In this document: positions 14,996-22,959 of the stretch, in pieces | How positions within the stretch are numbered: the stretch's first letter is position 1 | How the letters are laid out: every line of letters begins with the position of its first letter | DNA from: Methanomassiliicoccaceae archaeon | GTDB taxonomy: Archaea; Thermoplasmatota; Thermoplasmata; Methanomassiliicoccales; Methanomethylophilaceae | Direction of reading: 5' to 3' | NCBI GenBank assembly: GCA_031285205.1 | Contig: JAITWO010000023.1 | Coordinates: 1 to 40,542, forward strand | DNA length: 40,542 nt | Position numbers and translations under genes: made by a program | The notes under the pieces: generated by a model | What the model was told of the DNA's origin: nothing | Database searches by the model: none | Seen by the model: only the letters and a program-made list of their open reading frames with translations

Positions 14996-15258
14996 GATAT
15001 TCGATAACGAGACTATGCGGCGGCAAAGCCATCATGGCATCCCCCCGCGAGATGTTATGCATAGACATGGACAGCGCCCCGGCGATACTGTCGTCGGTAG
15101 GCAGCATAGGCAAGCACGATGATATGATGATCGTGATGTCGTGGAAGGGGATGGAGGTCACCGTGTACCCGCAGGGCAAGGTGATGTTCCATCCGCTTGA
15201 GGAGAGAGAAACGGCGATCGCGTACGCCGACGAGATATTGAGGATGCTCGTTGGGTAG
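14992..15258 (+). CDS. Conserved-looking 88-residue protein of unknown function
   Basis: I do not recognise a family. The start is GTG 14992, overlapping the previous stop as GTGA, so it is the fourth translationally coupled gene of the pyrB-pyrI-UPF0200 unit. It appears to have an alpha/beta layout: a central beta strand, MEVTVYPQGKVMFHP, is followed by a helix, ETAIAYADEILRML. There are no cysteine clusters, membrane segments or signal peptide. It is one of only two genes here that end in TAG; the next in-frame stop would add about 18 residues and run into the DUF92 start region. Confidence 0.65.
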   Translation: MRYSITRLCGGKAIMASPREMLCIDMDSAPAILSSVGSIGKHDDMMIVMSWKGMEVTVYPQGKVMFHPLEERETAIAYADEILRMLVG

Positions 15259-15290
15259 ACTATATTTATGTTCCCGTCAATGACGTTCCG

Positions 15291-16028
15291 ATGGAGCTAT
15301 TGGAACTGCTGATCATCATTGTCCTCGCAGGGCTGTTGTCCATACTGGCACAGTATCTGGGCCTCCTGACGTTCGACGGTGCGGCGGTATCGCTCGGGAT
15401 CGGGCTGATAATAGGTCTGTTCGGATCGGTCGATTGGCTTCTGGTGCTGATAATATTCACGGCGCTGGGATTCGCGGCGACGCTGGTGGGATTGGCAAAG
15501 AAGAGGTCAAAAGGTCTGCAGGAGGGGAAGACCGGCGAGAGGATGTACAAGAACGTGGTCGCCGTAAGCTTCACACCATGTTTGTTCGCAGTATTATCAT
15601 TCCTCATCGGAGGGACGGGAGGAGAACATTATACAATAATGTGCATCGCATACATATCTTCCATAACGGTCGCCGCAGCAGATACGATAGCGAGCGAGGT
15701 CGGTGTGAAGGACAAAAGGGTATGGCTGATCACCACTTTCAAAAGGGTTCCGCCGGGCACGGACGGGGGGGTGTCGGTAATAGGGACGCTCCTGGCACTG
15801 ATGGCGGCGTCCGTGACAGCGGTCATAGGATGGCTGCTGATATTCGGGCTCACTTTCGATGTATTGTTCTTTGTTCCGATAATGGCAGGGATGGTAGGGT
15901 GCTTTGCGGATAGCGTAGTAGGTGCGACGATAGAACAGGCCGGTTACGTATCAAAATACACAAACAACGCAACAACGGCGTTCATGGGCGCATTATTCGC
16001 GATATTTGTCTGTGTGTTCCTGTTCTGA
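15291..16028 (+). CDS. DUF92-family membrane protein
   Basis: This 245-residue protein has about six to seven transmembrane segments. DUF92 features are visible: GLLTFDGAAVSLGIGLIIG near residue 25, the charged loop KKRSKGLQEGKTGERMYKNVVA (about 68-89), AADTIASEVGVKDKR, and PPGTDGGVSVIGTLLA. The family includes plant VTE6, a phytyl-phosphate kinase, so an isoprenoid-phosphate kinase role is possible in an archaeon with isoprenoid lipids; that is inference. A TATA-like CTATATTTATG at 15259-15269 precedes ATG 15291 by about 25 nt, so it probably has its own leaderless promoter. Confidence 0.82.
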   Translation: MELLELLIIIVLAGLLSILAQYLGLLTFDGAAVSLGIGLIIGLFGSVDWLLVLIIFTALGFAATLVGLAKKRSKGLQEGKTGERMYKNVVAVSFTPCLFAVLSFLIGGTGGEHYTIMCIAYISSITVAAADTIASEVGVKDKRVWLITTFKRVPPGTDGGVSVIGTLLALMAASVTAVIGWLLIFGLTFDVLFFVPIMAGMVGCFADSVVGATIEQAGYVSKYTNNATTAFMGALFAIFVCVFLF

Positions 16029-16072
16029 TTTTTCGATTTGCGCTGTTAAATGGTAGAATATGGTCAAAAAAA

Positions 16073-16087
16073 CTACGAATTTCGTAG
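16073..16087. promoter_or_regulatory. Perfect 15-bp palindrome CTACGAATTTCGTAG
   Basis: The palindrome has two 7-bp arms around a single central T. It lies 45 bp after the DUF92 stop in a 233-bp AT-rich gap. There is no T-run directly after it, so it looks more like an operator than a terminator. A further short inverted repeat, GTTTA-ACAG-TAAAC, lies about 25 bp downstream. Confidence 0.4.
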
Positions 16088-16148
16088 ATTTACAGATCAA
16101 AAAGAAAAAAATATCGTTTAACAGTAAACATATACGGGATAACATTAA

Positions 16149-16170
16149 TATACTATGAGTATTTAGTATA
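16149..16170. promoter_or_regulatory. Inverted repeat TATACTA-N8-TAGTATA upstream of the beta-solenoid gene
   Basis: The arms are 7 bp and perfect, with an 8-nt spacer. The repeat lies about 92 bp before the ATG at 16262. The sequence overlaps AT-rich promoter-like DNA (TTAATATACT), so it could be an operator over the TATA box of a long-leader transcript. The arm-and-spacer geometry resembles the repeat at 3767-3790. Confidence 0.4.
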
Positions 16171-16261
16171 TTTCAGCGATGCCGGGCAGCTCTGAGAACA
16201 CGCACGTCTACACCTTTTTGGCGTGTGCAGGGCGGTCGGTTGAACAGAAGGAGGAAGGTAA

Positions 16262-17377
16262 ATGAGGGACAGAACCACGTTGAACGTTGCGTCCGTCCCG
16301 TTGGCACCTTCGGTGTCTGCGGCTTCGGAGTGCAGCGCGAGCAGTATACTCAACAATGAACAGTTGCTTCCGTGCCTGGACAGAGAGCACGAGATGTTCG
16401 GATACGGCATGATATATCTGCCGTCCGAGAACGCATCTATGGAGATAGGGGACAGCTTCGACCCGACAGGAGAGTACCTGGGAGTGTCCATTGCCGCACA
16501 CGGCGGCATGCATCACTTCTGGGGCGGCGCGAAAGCTACCGGCGACATATTTGTTCCCGGGAACGTGAGCATAGTCGGCTCGATGAGCATAGACGGGGAT
16601 ATCTATGTCAGCGGAGGCATACATGTGACCGGGGATGTCAAGGTGACCGGAGGGATGACGGCCACCGACAGCATCCGTGTGGCACCGGAAGGAGCATTGT
16701 CCTGTTCGGGGCCGGCAGCGGTCAACGACATGGAAGTGCACGGACTTGCACACATAAACGGCACGTTCGTCGTCACCGGGGTGCTGGAGATCAGGAACGG
16801 CGGAAAGCTGGAGATAGGGGACAGCGGCATGATCGCAATCCTCCGCAACCGCGACACATCCGCCCCGCGCCTGATCGTTGACAGCGGAGGGTCGATGGAT
16901 GTGAAAGGCACGATCGATGCATCGGAGCTGGTATCGACGCAGATCGTGAACACAGGCGGCATATGGGCGCACCCGTACAGCGGAAAGGCGGAGATATTCT
17001 ATGATGTCTTCGTATTCGTTAACGGACAGGACAGGTCCCAGGGGGAACTGGCGCGCCATGGCGACGACCTCAGGATAGTGCCGTGCCAGAACGGCGACAT
17101 AACGCATGTGGACATAACTGTGGACGGGGTTCTGATAGACCCGGAAATGTATATGTATGACGGCGTTTCGGTCACCGTGCCGGCACCGGTGATGGACGGC
17201 ATCTCGGGAGAGATAGACATAAGCGTGACATCAACTGAGATAAAAGAGGACGTGGCGGCACCGCGCATGCATGCCTCATCGGCCGACCCTCCGTGCGCCC
17301 TGATATCGTCAACGATGACGGTGCTCATGCTTGCCAGTGCGATCCTGAAGAACAAACAGGACCGGAACTCACCTTAA
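16262..17377 (+). CDS. Beta-solenoid (bactofilin-like) protein with a C-terminal membrane anchor
   Basis: This 371-residue protein has a strong Shine-Dalgarno, AAGGAGGAAGG, just before ATG 16262. Residues about 75-240 contain many short, regular turns with the pattern G-D-I-x-V-x-G-x-V-x-I-x-G, for example ATGDIFVPGNVSIVGSMSID and GDIYVSGGIHVTGDVKVTGG, as in right-handed beta-helix or bactofilin folds. A second part (about 245-330) looks like beta-sandwich repeats. The C-terminus ends in a hydrophobic helix (ALISSTMTVLMLASAIL) followed by KNKQDR, which is a typical tail anchor. No clear N-terminal signal is seen. A surface or membrane-scaffold role is inference. Confidence 0.7.
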   Translation: MRDRTTLNVASVPLAPSVSAASECSASSILNNEQLLPCLDREHEMFGYGMIYLPSENASMEIGDSFDPTGEYLGVSIAAHGGMHHFWGGAKATGDIFVPGNVSIVGSMSIDGDIYVSGGIHVTGDVKVTGGMTATDSIRVAPEGALSCSGPAAVNDMEVHGLAHINGTFVVTGVLEIRNGGKLEIGDSGMIAILRNRDTSAPRLIVDSGGSMDVKGTIDASELVSTQIVNTGGIWAHPYSGKAEIFYDVFVFVNGQDRSQGELARHGDDLRIVPCQNGDITHVDITVDGVLIDPEMYMYDGVSVTVPAPVMDGISGEIDISVTSTEIKEDVAAPRMHASSADPPCALISSTMTVLMLASAILKNKQDRNSP

Positions 17378-17433
17378 TAAACCCCTTCAAAAAACAACTT
17401 ATAAATAAATAAAAGAGAACGGGTGTTGCCCGT

Positions 17434-18375
17434 TCATAGTTTGCAGAGTTTCTGTAACCGTTCCCACTTTTTGTCGATGTCGGCCTGCGCATCCCCGACA
17501 AGGTCCATCCACTTATCCTTCATCAGATGCTTGAACCTTCCCTGGGAGTTCAGCCAGTCGGTCAGCGGCTTCTTCGGTATCTTGCCGTCGGCGATCTTGG
17601 AGCTCTCCCCCGTCAGGCGGTACTTCCCGTTCTCGTACTCGTACAGCGGCCACACACATGTCTCAACGGCAAGCTGCGCCAGCGATATTGTATCAGAGGG
17701 GTCTGTCCTCCAGCCTCTCGGGCACGGCGAGATCGCATTTATGAACGACGGGCCGTTGGCCTCGAATCCCTTCCTGCATTTCGTGATGAGGTCGCGCCAG
17801 TTGTGAGGTGACACCTGGGCCGCATACGGGATGTCGTGGGCGGCGACGATCATCGTCAGGTCCTTCGGATATCCCGTTTTTCCGGGGATGACGGACCCGG
17901 CGGGGGATGTCGTCGTCGATGCGCCGATGCCTGTGGCACCGGACCTCTGTATGCCGGTGTTCATGTACGCCTCGTTGTTCATGCACACATACATCATGTG
18001 GTGCCCCCTTTCGAGAGCCCCTGAGAGTGCCTGGAAGCCAATATCATAAGTCCCGCCGTCACCGCCGAGCGCTACGAACTTGATATCATCCTTGATCTTC
18101 CCCTGCCTCTTCAGCGACTGGTACGCCGCCTCGGTGCCGGCGCATGTTGCTGCGGCATTCCCGAACGCCGTGTGTATCCACGGTATGTTCCAGGCGGTGT
18201 ACGGATAGATGGAGGTGGACACCTCGAAGCAACCCGTCGCGTTGGATACGACCACCGGCTTATCAGTTGCCATGAGCAGTTGCCTTACGATTATCCCCTC
18301 GCCGCATCCGGCGCATAACCTGTGGCCGGATGTCAACTTGGAAGGGGTCTTTGATAACTCCTTCAGCGAACTCAT
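17434..18375 (-). CDS. porB: Pyruvate:ferredoxin oxidoreductase, beta subunit
   Basis: This 313-residue thiamine-diphosphate-binding subunit has the N-terminal cluster motif GHRLCAGCGEGIIVRQLL, the TPP/Mg motif GDGGTYDIGFQALSGALERGH (about residue 108) and MNNEAYMNTGIQRS. With PorA, PorC and PorD it interconverts pyruvate and acetyl-CoA plus CO2 with ferredoxin as electron carrier. ATG 18375 overlaps the porA stop by 4 nt. It is the last gene of the unit. 2-Oxoisovalerate oxidoreductase is an alternative specificity, but the four-gene order and the neighbouring ppsA favour pyruvate. Confidence 0.92.
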   Translation of the reverse strand: MSSLKELSKTPSKLTSGHRLCAGCGEGIIVRQLLMATDKPVVVSNATGCFEVSTSIYPYTAWNIPWIHTAFGNAAATCAGTEAAYQSLKRQGKIKDDIKFVALGGDGGTYDIGFQALSGALERGHHMMYVCMNNEAYMNTGIQRSGATGIGASTTTSPAGSVIPGKTGYPKDLTMIVAAHDIPYAAQVSPHNWRDLITKCRKGFEANGPSFINAISPCPRGWRTDPSDTISLAQLAVETCVWPLYEYENGKYRLTGESSKIADGKIPKKPLTDWLNSQGRFKHLMKDKWMDLVGDAQADIDKKWERLQKLCKL

Positions 18376-19538
18376 AACTTCACCCCCAGATAGTTGACCT
18401 TCTTTGCCTTTTTATCGATCATGTCCATGAACACGGTCTTAAGGTCATCGGTCTTCGCATCACGTCCCCCTATACCGTAAACGTAGCTGTACATGTTCGG
18501 CATCTTGTCAAGACAGACCGCCGATGAGATCATATCTTGATACAGCGGACCATACCCGCCGAGGGGCATGAACCTGTCAAGCACCGCAACGCCCTTCTTC
18601 CCCTTGACCGCCTTGGCGATCTTATCCGATGGCAGCGGCCTGAACAGACGGGGCATCATCGCACCCACCTTCTTGCCTTCGGCACGCAGCATGTCCACGG
18701 CAGCCCTCATCGTCCCGAACGTCGACCCGAGACAGACGGCGACGTAATCCGCGTCATCACATCTGTACTCCTCGACGGAACTGTACCTTCTGCCTGTGAC
18801 CTTGGCAAAATCCCTGAACACATCGTCCGTAACTTTCAATGCGGCGTCCATCGCCTCCTTCATCTGATATTTATGTTCGTAATAGTAGTCCGGACTGTCC
18901 ATCACACCGTACGTCACCGGGTTCTTCCAGTCGAGCATAGGATACACCGGCTTGTACTTCCCGACGAACTTCTGCACATCATGCGTGTCCATCGGTGTCA
19001 TGCGTTCTATGGCGTGCGTCGATATGAAGCCGTCGAGGCAGGTCATTATCGGAAGCTGAACGTCCTTGTGCTCGGCGATCCTCGGGGCCATTATGGCGTT
19101 GTCATACGCCTCCTGGACGTTCTCCGCGAATATCATGAGCCATCCCGTATCTCTGGATGCCATCGCGTCGCCGTGGTCGCAGTGGATGTTGATCGGTGCG
19201 CTCAGCGCCCTGTTGGCAACAGCCATCGAGACGGGCATCCTGAGGCCGGATGCGATCCCGAGCATCTCCCACATGTACCCGAGGCCGGCCGAGGCGGTGG
19301 CCGTGACGGTCCTCGCACCCGCAGCCGCCGCCGATATGCAGACGGTGAGGGCGCTGTGCTCCGATTCGGTGCACACGAACTCCGTGTCGACCTCGCCGTC
19401 AGCGACATAATCTGAGAATCGCTCAACGATTATGGTCTGCGGGGTTATCGGGTAAGCGGCACAGACATCGGGATTGATCTGCTTCCATGCCATCGCTATC
19501 GCAGAATCCCCGTTTATTCCAATATCCTTATGTTCCAT
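18372..19538 (-). CDS. porA: Pyruvate:ferredoxin oxidoreductase, alpha subunit
   Basis: This 388-residue subunit (from ATG 19538) has the family start GDSAIAMAWKQINPDVCAAYPITPQT, then VCTESEHSALTVCISAAAAGARTVTATASAG and LMIFAENVQEAYDN. It carries the pyrimidine-binding TPP domain and the transketolase C-terminal-like domain. The frame is open to 19592, but that would overlap porD; ATG 19538 has GGAGTGATT as a Shine-Dalgarno just upstream and follows the porD stop by 5 nt. Confidence 0.93.
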   Translation of the reverse strand: MEHKDIGINGDSAIAMAWKQINPDVCAAYPITPQTIIVERFSDYVADGEVDTEFVCTESEHSALTVCISAAAAGARTVTATASAGLGYMWEMLGIASGLRMPVSMAVANRALSAPINIHCDHGDAMASRDTGWLMIFAENVQEAYDNAIMAPRIAEHKDVQLPIMTCLDGFISTHAIERMTPMDTHDVQKFVGKYKPVYPMLDWKNPVTYGVMDSPDYYYEHKYQMKEAMDAALKVTDDVFRDFAKVTGRRYSSVEEYRCDDADYVAVCLGSTFGTMRAAVDMLRAEGKKVGAMMPRLFRPLPSDKIAKAVKGKKGVAVLDRFMPLGGYGPLYQDMISSAVCLDKMPNMYSYVYGIGGRDAKTDDLKTVFMDMIDKKAKKVNYLGVKL

Positions 19539-19543
19539 CTGAA

Positions 19544-19807
19544 TCACTCCTGCGCCATGGTTATCGCCTTCTTCGGGCACACTTTCGAACATATGCCGCA
19601 GCCTTTGCAGTGCGTCATCCTGAATCCGGTCATCTTTCCGATCCTGACGTCAACGAGAACGCTGTCATCCGGACAGTAGACCCAGCAGGTCATACAGTCG
19701 ATGCACAGATCCCGGTCCAGAACGGGCCTGAATGATCTCCAGTCCCCCGTTTCGAACTTCAGCGCGCTTCCCGGCTCTATCACGCGCCCTCCGGGTACCA
19801 GCGGCAT
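19544..19807 (-). CDS. porD: Pyruvate:ferredoxin oxidoreductase, delta (ferredoxin-like) subunit
   Basis: This 87-residue protein has two 4Fe-4S motifs, C-I-D-C-M-T-C-W-V-Y-C-P and C-K-G-C-G-I-C-S-K-V-C-P. It passes electrons from the PorAB active site to ferredoxin. The N-terminus MPLVPGGRVIEPGSALKFETGDW is the usual delta-subunit leader. It is sandwiched between porC and porA without gaps. Confidence 0.95.
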   Translation of the reverse strand: MPLVPGGRVIEPGSALKFETGDWRSFRPVLDRDLCIDCMTCWVYCPDDSVLVDVRIGKMTGFRMTHCKGCGICSKVCPKKAITMAQE

Positions 19808-19808
19808 A

Positions 19809-20366
19809 TCACTGCACCTCCTTGTACGCGCGCTTCAGCGCAGACAGATTCTTTACAATTATCTTGTCCGGAAGCTTACCGGTGAACTTTGATGTCATCT
19901 GATCTTCCAACGAATTGAATGACACGATCGGCGATATCTTCACGAGGGCACCGAGCATCGAGGTGTTGGCCATGGGCCTCCCTATCTCCTCCGTCGATAT
20001 CTTTGTCGCATCAACTGCATAGCACCTCACATCGGTATCCAGCGCATCCTGCAGTTCCTTTGCGGATCCAGGATAATTGGCCAGGACGACGCTCTCCTTC
20101 TTCAGGCCGGCGGTTATCTTGACCTTCCCGACGAGGGTGGGGTCAAGCACTATGACGATATCAGGTGCATACACCTGACTGTGCACCCTTATCGGGTCTG
20201 ATGATATTCTGGTGAATGCCCTGATGGGCGCACCCATTCTCTCCGGGCCGAATTCCGGGAACGCCTTGACGTGCTTTCCCTCCCTTATCGCGGTCTCGGC
20301 CAAGATCTCGTTAGCCGTGACGACACCCTGTCCGCCACGCCCGTGCCAACATAATTCCATGTTCAA
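19809..20366 (-). CDS. porC: Pyruvate:ferredoxin oxidoreductase, gamma subunit
   Basis: This 185-residue subunit starts MNMELCWHGRGGQGVVTANEILAE, the classic gamma-subunit glycine-rich opening, and contains FPEFGPERMGAPIRAFTRISS. It is the first gene of porCDAB. ATG 20366 and ATG 20360 are both possible. The promoter lies in the 267-bp gap shared with ppsA, which is transcribed in the opposite direction. Confidence 0.94.
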   Translation of the reverse strand: MNMELCWHGRGGQGVVTANEILAETAIREGKHVKAFPEFGPERMGAPIRAFTRISSDPIRVHSQVYAPDIVIVLDPTLVGKVKITAGLKKESVVLANYPGSAKELQDALDTDVRCYAVDATKISTEEIGRPMANTSMLGALVKISPIVSFNSLEDQMTSKFTGKLPDKIIVKNLSALKRAYKEVQ

Positions 20367-20490
20367 ATCGAACCCTCACAGTACCGAAGAAACAACATTG
20401 TATTTTAAACCTTATGTTGTTTTAATGAAAAAATGATGATTAACCAGGCACGTCTGCGACAAGCGTAAAATAATATATCAACAGGTGCGA

Positions 20491-20622
20491 TAATCGTAAA
20501 AATACGACGGATATCGTTATATGTGCATAATTTTTAGGTAATCCTAAAAAAAATCGGCATCAAAGGGAAGTATTATATGCACACCCTCCGTTGACATACA
20601 CGTACCTGCGGGTAATCGTAAA
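20491..20622. promoter_or_regulatory. Three copies of TAATCSTAAA in the porC-ppsA intergenic region
   Basis: Copies are TAATCGTAAA at 20491-20500, TAATCCTAAA at 20539-20548 and TAATCGTAAA at 20613-20622. The last two are preceded by GG. The last copy ends 11 bp before the ppsA ATG and lies downstream of the likely TATA box (TATTATATGCA, near 20571-20581), which is a typical repressor position. The sites could bind a regulator that switches pyruvate-to-PEP flux, acting on both ppsA and porCDAB. Confidence 0.5.
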
Positions 20623-20633
20623 GGGATGACATC

Positions 20634-22934
20634 ATGAAGAGGATCGCCAACGTCAACGAGCTGCGTGTGAACGACATACCGTATGTGGGCGGGAAGGGAG
20701 CGAACCTGGGTGAGCTCACCGCGGCCGGTTTCCCGGTGCCGGACGCCTTCGTGCTGACAACAGCGGCATACGACTACTTCTTAGAAAAAAGTAAGATAAC
20801 CCCTAAAATTAAAAAAGAACTGAGCACGAGAAAGAAGGACAGCGACCAGTCGCTCACCGACGCATCCGTAAAGGTGAGGGCGCTGTTCGAGCAGAACGAG
20901 ATCCCGACGGACCTGAAGAAGGAGATCCTGGAAGCATACAGGACATTATTCCCCGAGGGGAAGAAAGGGTTCGTGGCGGTGAGGTCATCGGCAACCGCCG
21001 AGGACCTCCCGGATGCAAGCTTCGCCGGCCAGCAGGAAACATTCCTGAATGTTTCGACACCGGAGGACCTTTTGGACAAAGTAAGGAAGTGCTGGTCCTC
21101 GCTGTTCACCGCAAGAGCGATATCATACCGTGAGAAACAAGGGTTCGAACATGATTCCGTGAAGTTGGCCGTAGTGGTACAAAGGATGGTCAATTCCGAG
21201 ATGTCGGGGATAATGTTCACGGTGGACCCGCACAGCGGGAAGGACGAGATAATAGTTGAAGCGGGATTCGGGCTGGGCGAGGCGATAGTCGGCGGGGAAG
21301 TGACGCCGGATACCTACGTTATCAACAAAAGGATAATGGAAATAAACAAGAAAAGGATCGCCGCGCAGAAATGGAAGTACATCAAGGGAGCGGACGGCTC
21401 CACGATAAAGGCGGACATTCCGAAGGAATCGCAGAAGGCGCAGAAGATCGAGGACAAGTTCATCATCGAGGTCGCGTCAATAGGAAGGCAGATAGAGATA
21501 CACTACGAAAGGCCGATGGACGTCGAATGGTGCATCGAGAACAGCAAAGTATACATTGTTCAGGCAAGGCCCATAACCGCGGTAGGCGAGAGCGCGGCCG
21601 GAACATCCGGCGAGGCCGCAAACGCGGAAGTGCTGGCAACCGGGCTAGGTGCCAGCCCCGGCGTTGCCGCGGGGACCGTTAAATTTTACGATGAGGGGAT
21701 GAGCCTCGACATAATCAAGAAGGGAGATATCCTTGTGACGACAATGACAATGCCGGACATGGTTCCTGCGATGAGCCGTGCCGTTGCGATAGTGACCGAC
21801 GAGGGCGGCATGACATGCCACGCCGCGATAATATCCAGAGAATTGGGGATACCGTGCATCGTCGGCACAGGCGACGGCACGAACATCCTGAGGGACGGCA
21901 TGGTCGTCACCGTGGACGGGTCCTCAGGAACAGTATATGACGGCGATTCGATAAAGAACAATGAACGAAAAGGTACCGAACCGGTAACGATCACGGCACC
22001 CAGCGTCCCGGTCACGGGGACAAAGGTGTTCGTGAACCTGAGCATGCCTAACAAGGCCGAAGAGGTGGCGAAGCTCCCGGTCAGCGGCGTGGGTCTGATG
22101 AGGATAGAGTTCTTATTCACCAGTTACGTCGGCGAACACCCGTTGCATGTGATCGCGGAAGGAAGGTCAGAGGACCTGGTGAACAAACTGGCCGAGGGGA
22201 TAGGGATCGTCGCAAGGGCATTCTATCCGAGGCCCGTCATACTAAGGACATCAGACTTCAAGACCAATGAGTACAGGGACATGAAAGGCGGGATAGATTA
22301 CGAGCCGATGGAATCGAACCCGATGATAGGATGGAGGGGATGCTCGCGTTACGTTTCCGATAAGTACAGGGAGGCGTTCATGTGCGAACTGCGCGCAATA
22401 AAGAAGGTGCGCAACGAGATGGGGTTAAAGAATCTGTGGATGATGCTGCCGTTCGTAAGGACCATTGAGGAGGCGGAGGACATCGCAGAAATGATGAGGT
22501 CCGTAGGTCTGAAGAGGAGCAGGGACTTCAAACTGTACTTCATGGCGGAGGTGCCGGTCAACATATTCATGGCCGATCAGTTCTGCCAGCACTGCGATGC
22601 GTTCTCGATCGGTTCCAATGATCTGACGCAGCTGATCATGGGCGCGGACCGCGATTCCGATATCCTGGGAAGGATGGGATACTTTGATGAAAGGAACGAC
22701 GGTGTGAAAAGAGCGATAAGCCATCTGATAAAAGTGGCGCACGAGCACGGCAAGGAAGTGTGCATCTGCGGACAGGCGCCGTCCGTGTATCCGGAATTCA
22801 CGGAGTTCCTGGTGCAGGAAGGCATCGACGGGATATCTCTGAACCCGGATACCGTGATAAAGACCAAATCGGTGATAGCGTCGGCGGAACAGAGGGTGCT
22901 GCTCCAGGGGATCAGGGGCCGCAGGACACAGTGA
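20634..22934 (+). CDS. ppsA: Phosphoenolpyruvate synthase
   Basis: The enzyme converts pyruvate and ATP to PEP, AMP and phosphate, starting gluconeogenesis. The 766-residue protein has three domains: ATP-grasp (VGGKGANLGEL, then VRSSATAEDLPDASFAGQQET), the swivelling phosphohistidine domain with GGMTCHAAIISREL (catalytic His near residue 396), and the PEP/pyruvate TIM barrel (MESNPMIGWRGCSRY, FSIGSNDLTQL, CGQAPS). The length fits the family. It is divergent from porCDAB, so pyruvate made by PFOR from acetyl-CoA can feed PEP. GTAATCGTAAAGGG before the ATG doubles as leader and repeat copy. Confidence 0.96.
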   Translation: MKRIANVNELRVNDIPYVGGKGANLGELTAAGFPVPDAFVLTTAAYDYFLEKSKITPKIKKELSTRKKDSDQSLTDASVKVRALFEQNEIPTDLKKEILEAYRTLFPEGKKGFVAVRSSATAEDLPDASFAGQQETFLNVSTPEDLLDKVRKCWSSLFTARAISYREKQGFEHDSVKLAVVVQRMVNSEMSGIMFTVDPHSGKDEIIVEAGFGLGEAIVGGEVTPDTYVINKRIMEINKKRIAAQKWKYIKGADGSTIKADIPKESQKAQKIEDKFIIEVASIGRQIEIHYERPMDVEWCIENSKVYIVQARPITAVGESAAGTSGEAANAEVLATGLGASPGVAAGTVKFYDEGMSLDIIKKGDILVTTMTMPDMVPAMSRAVAIVTDEGGMTCHAAIISRELGIPCIVGTGDGTNILRDGMVVTVDGSSGTVYDGDSIKNNERKGTEPVTITAPSVPVTGTKVFVNLSMPNKAEEVAKLPVSGVGLMRIEFLFTSYVGEHPLHVIAEGRSEDLVNKLAEGIGIVARAFYPRPVILRTSDFKTNEYRDMKGGIDYEPMESNPMIGWRGCSRYVSDKYREAFMCELRAIKKVRNEMGLKNLWMMLPFVRTIEEAEDIAEMMRSVGLKRSRDFKLYFMAEVPVNIFMADQFCQHCDAFSIGSNDLTQLIMGADRDSDILGRMGYFDERNDGVKRAISHLIKVAHEHGKEVCICGQAPSVYPEFTEFLVQEGIDGISLNPDTVIKTKSVIASAEQRVLLQGIRGRRTQ

Positions 22935-22959
22935 AGTGGGCCGCATCCTTTCTGATCGG

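Noticed and set aside
16208-17107. 299-codon minus-strand frame opposite the beta-solenoid gene
   Set aside because: His/Arg/Val-rich composition typical of an antisense shadow; the plus-strand gene has a strong Shine-Dalgarno and regular repeats.
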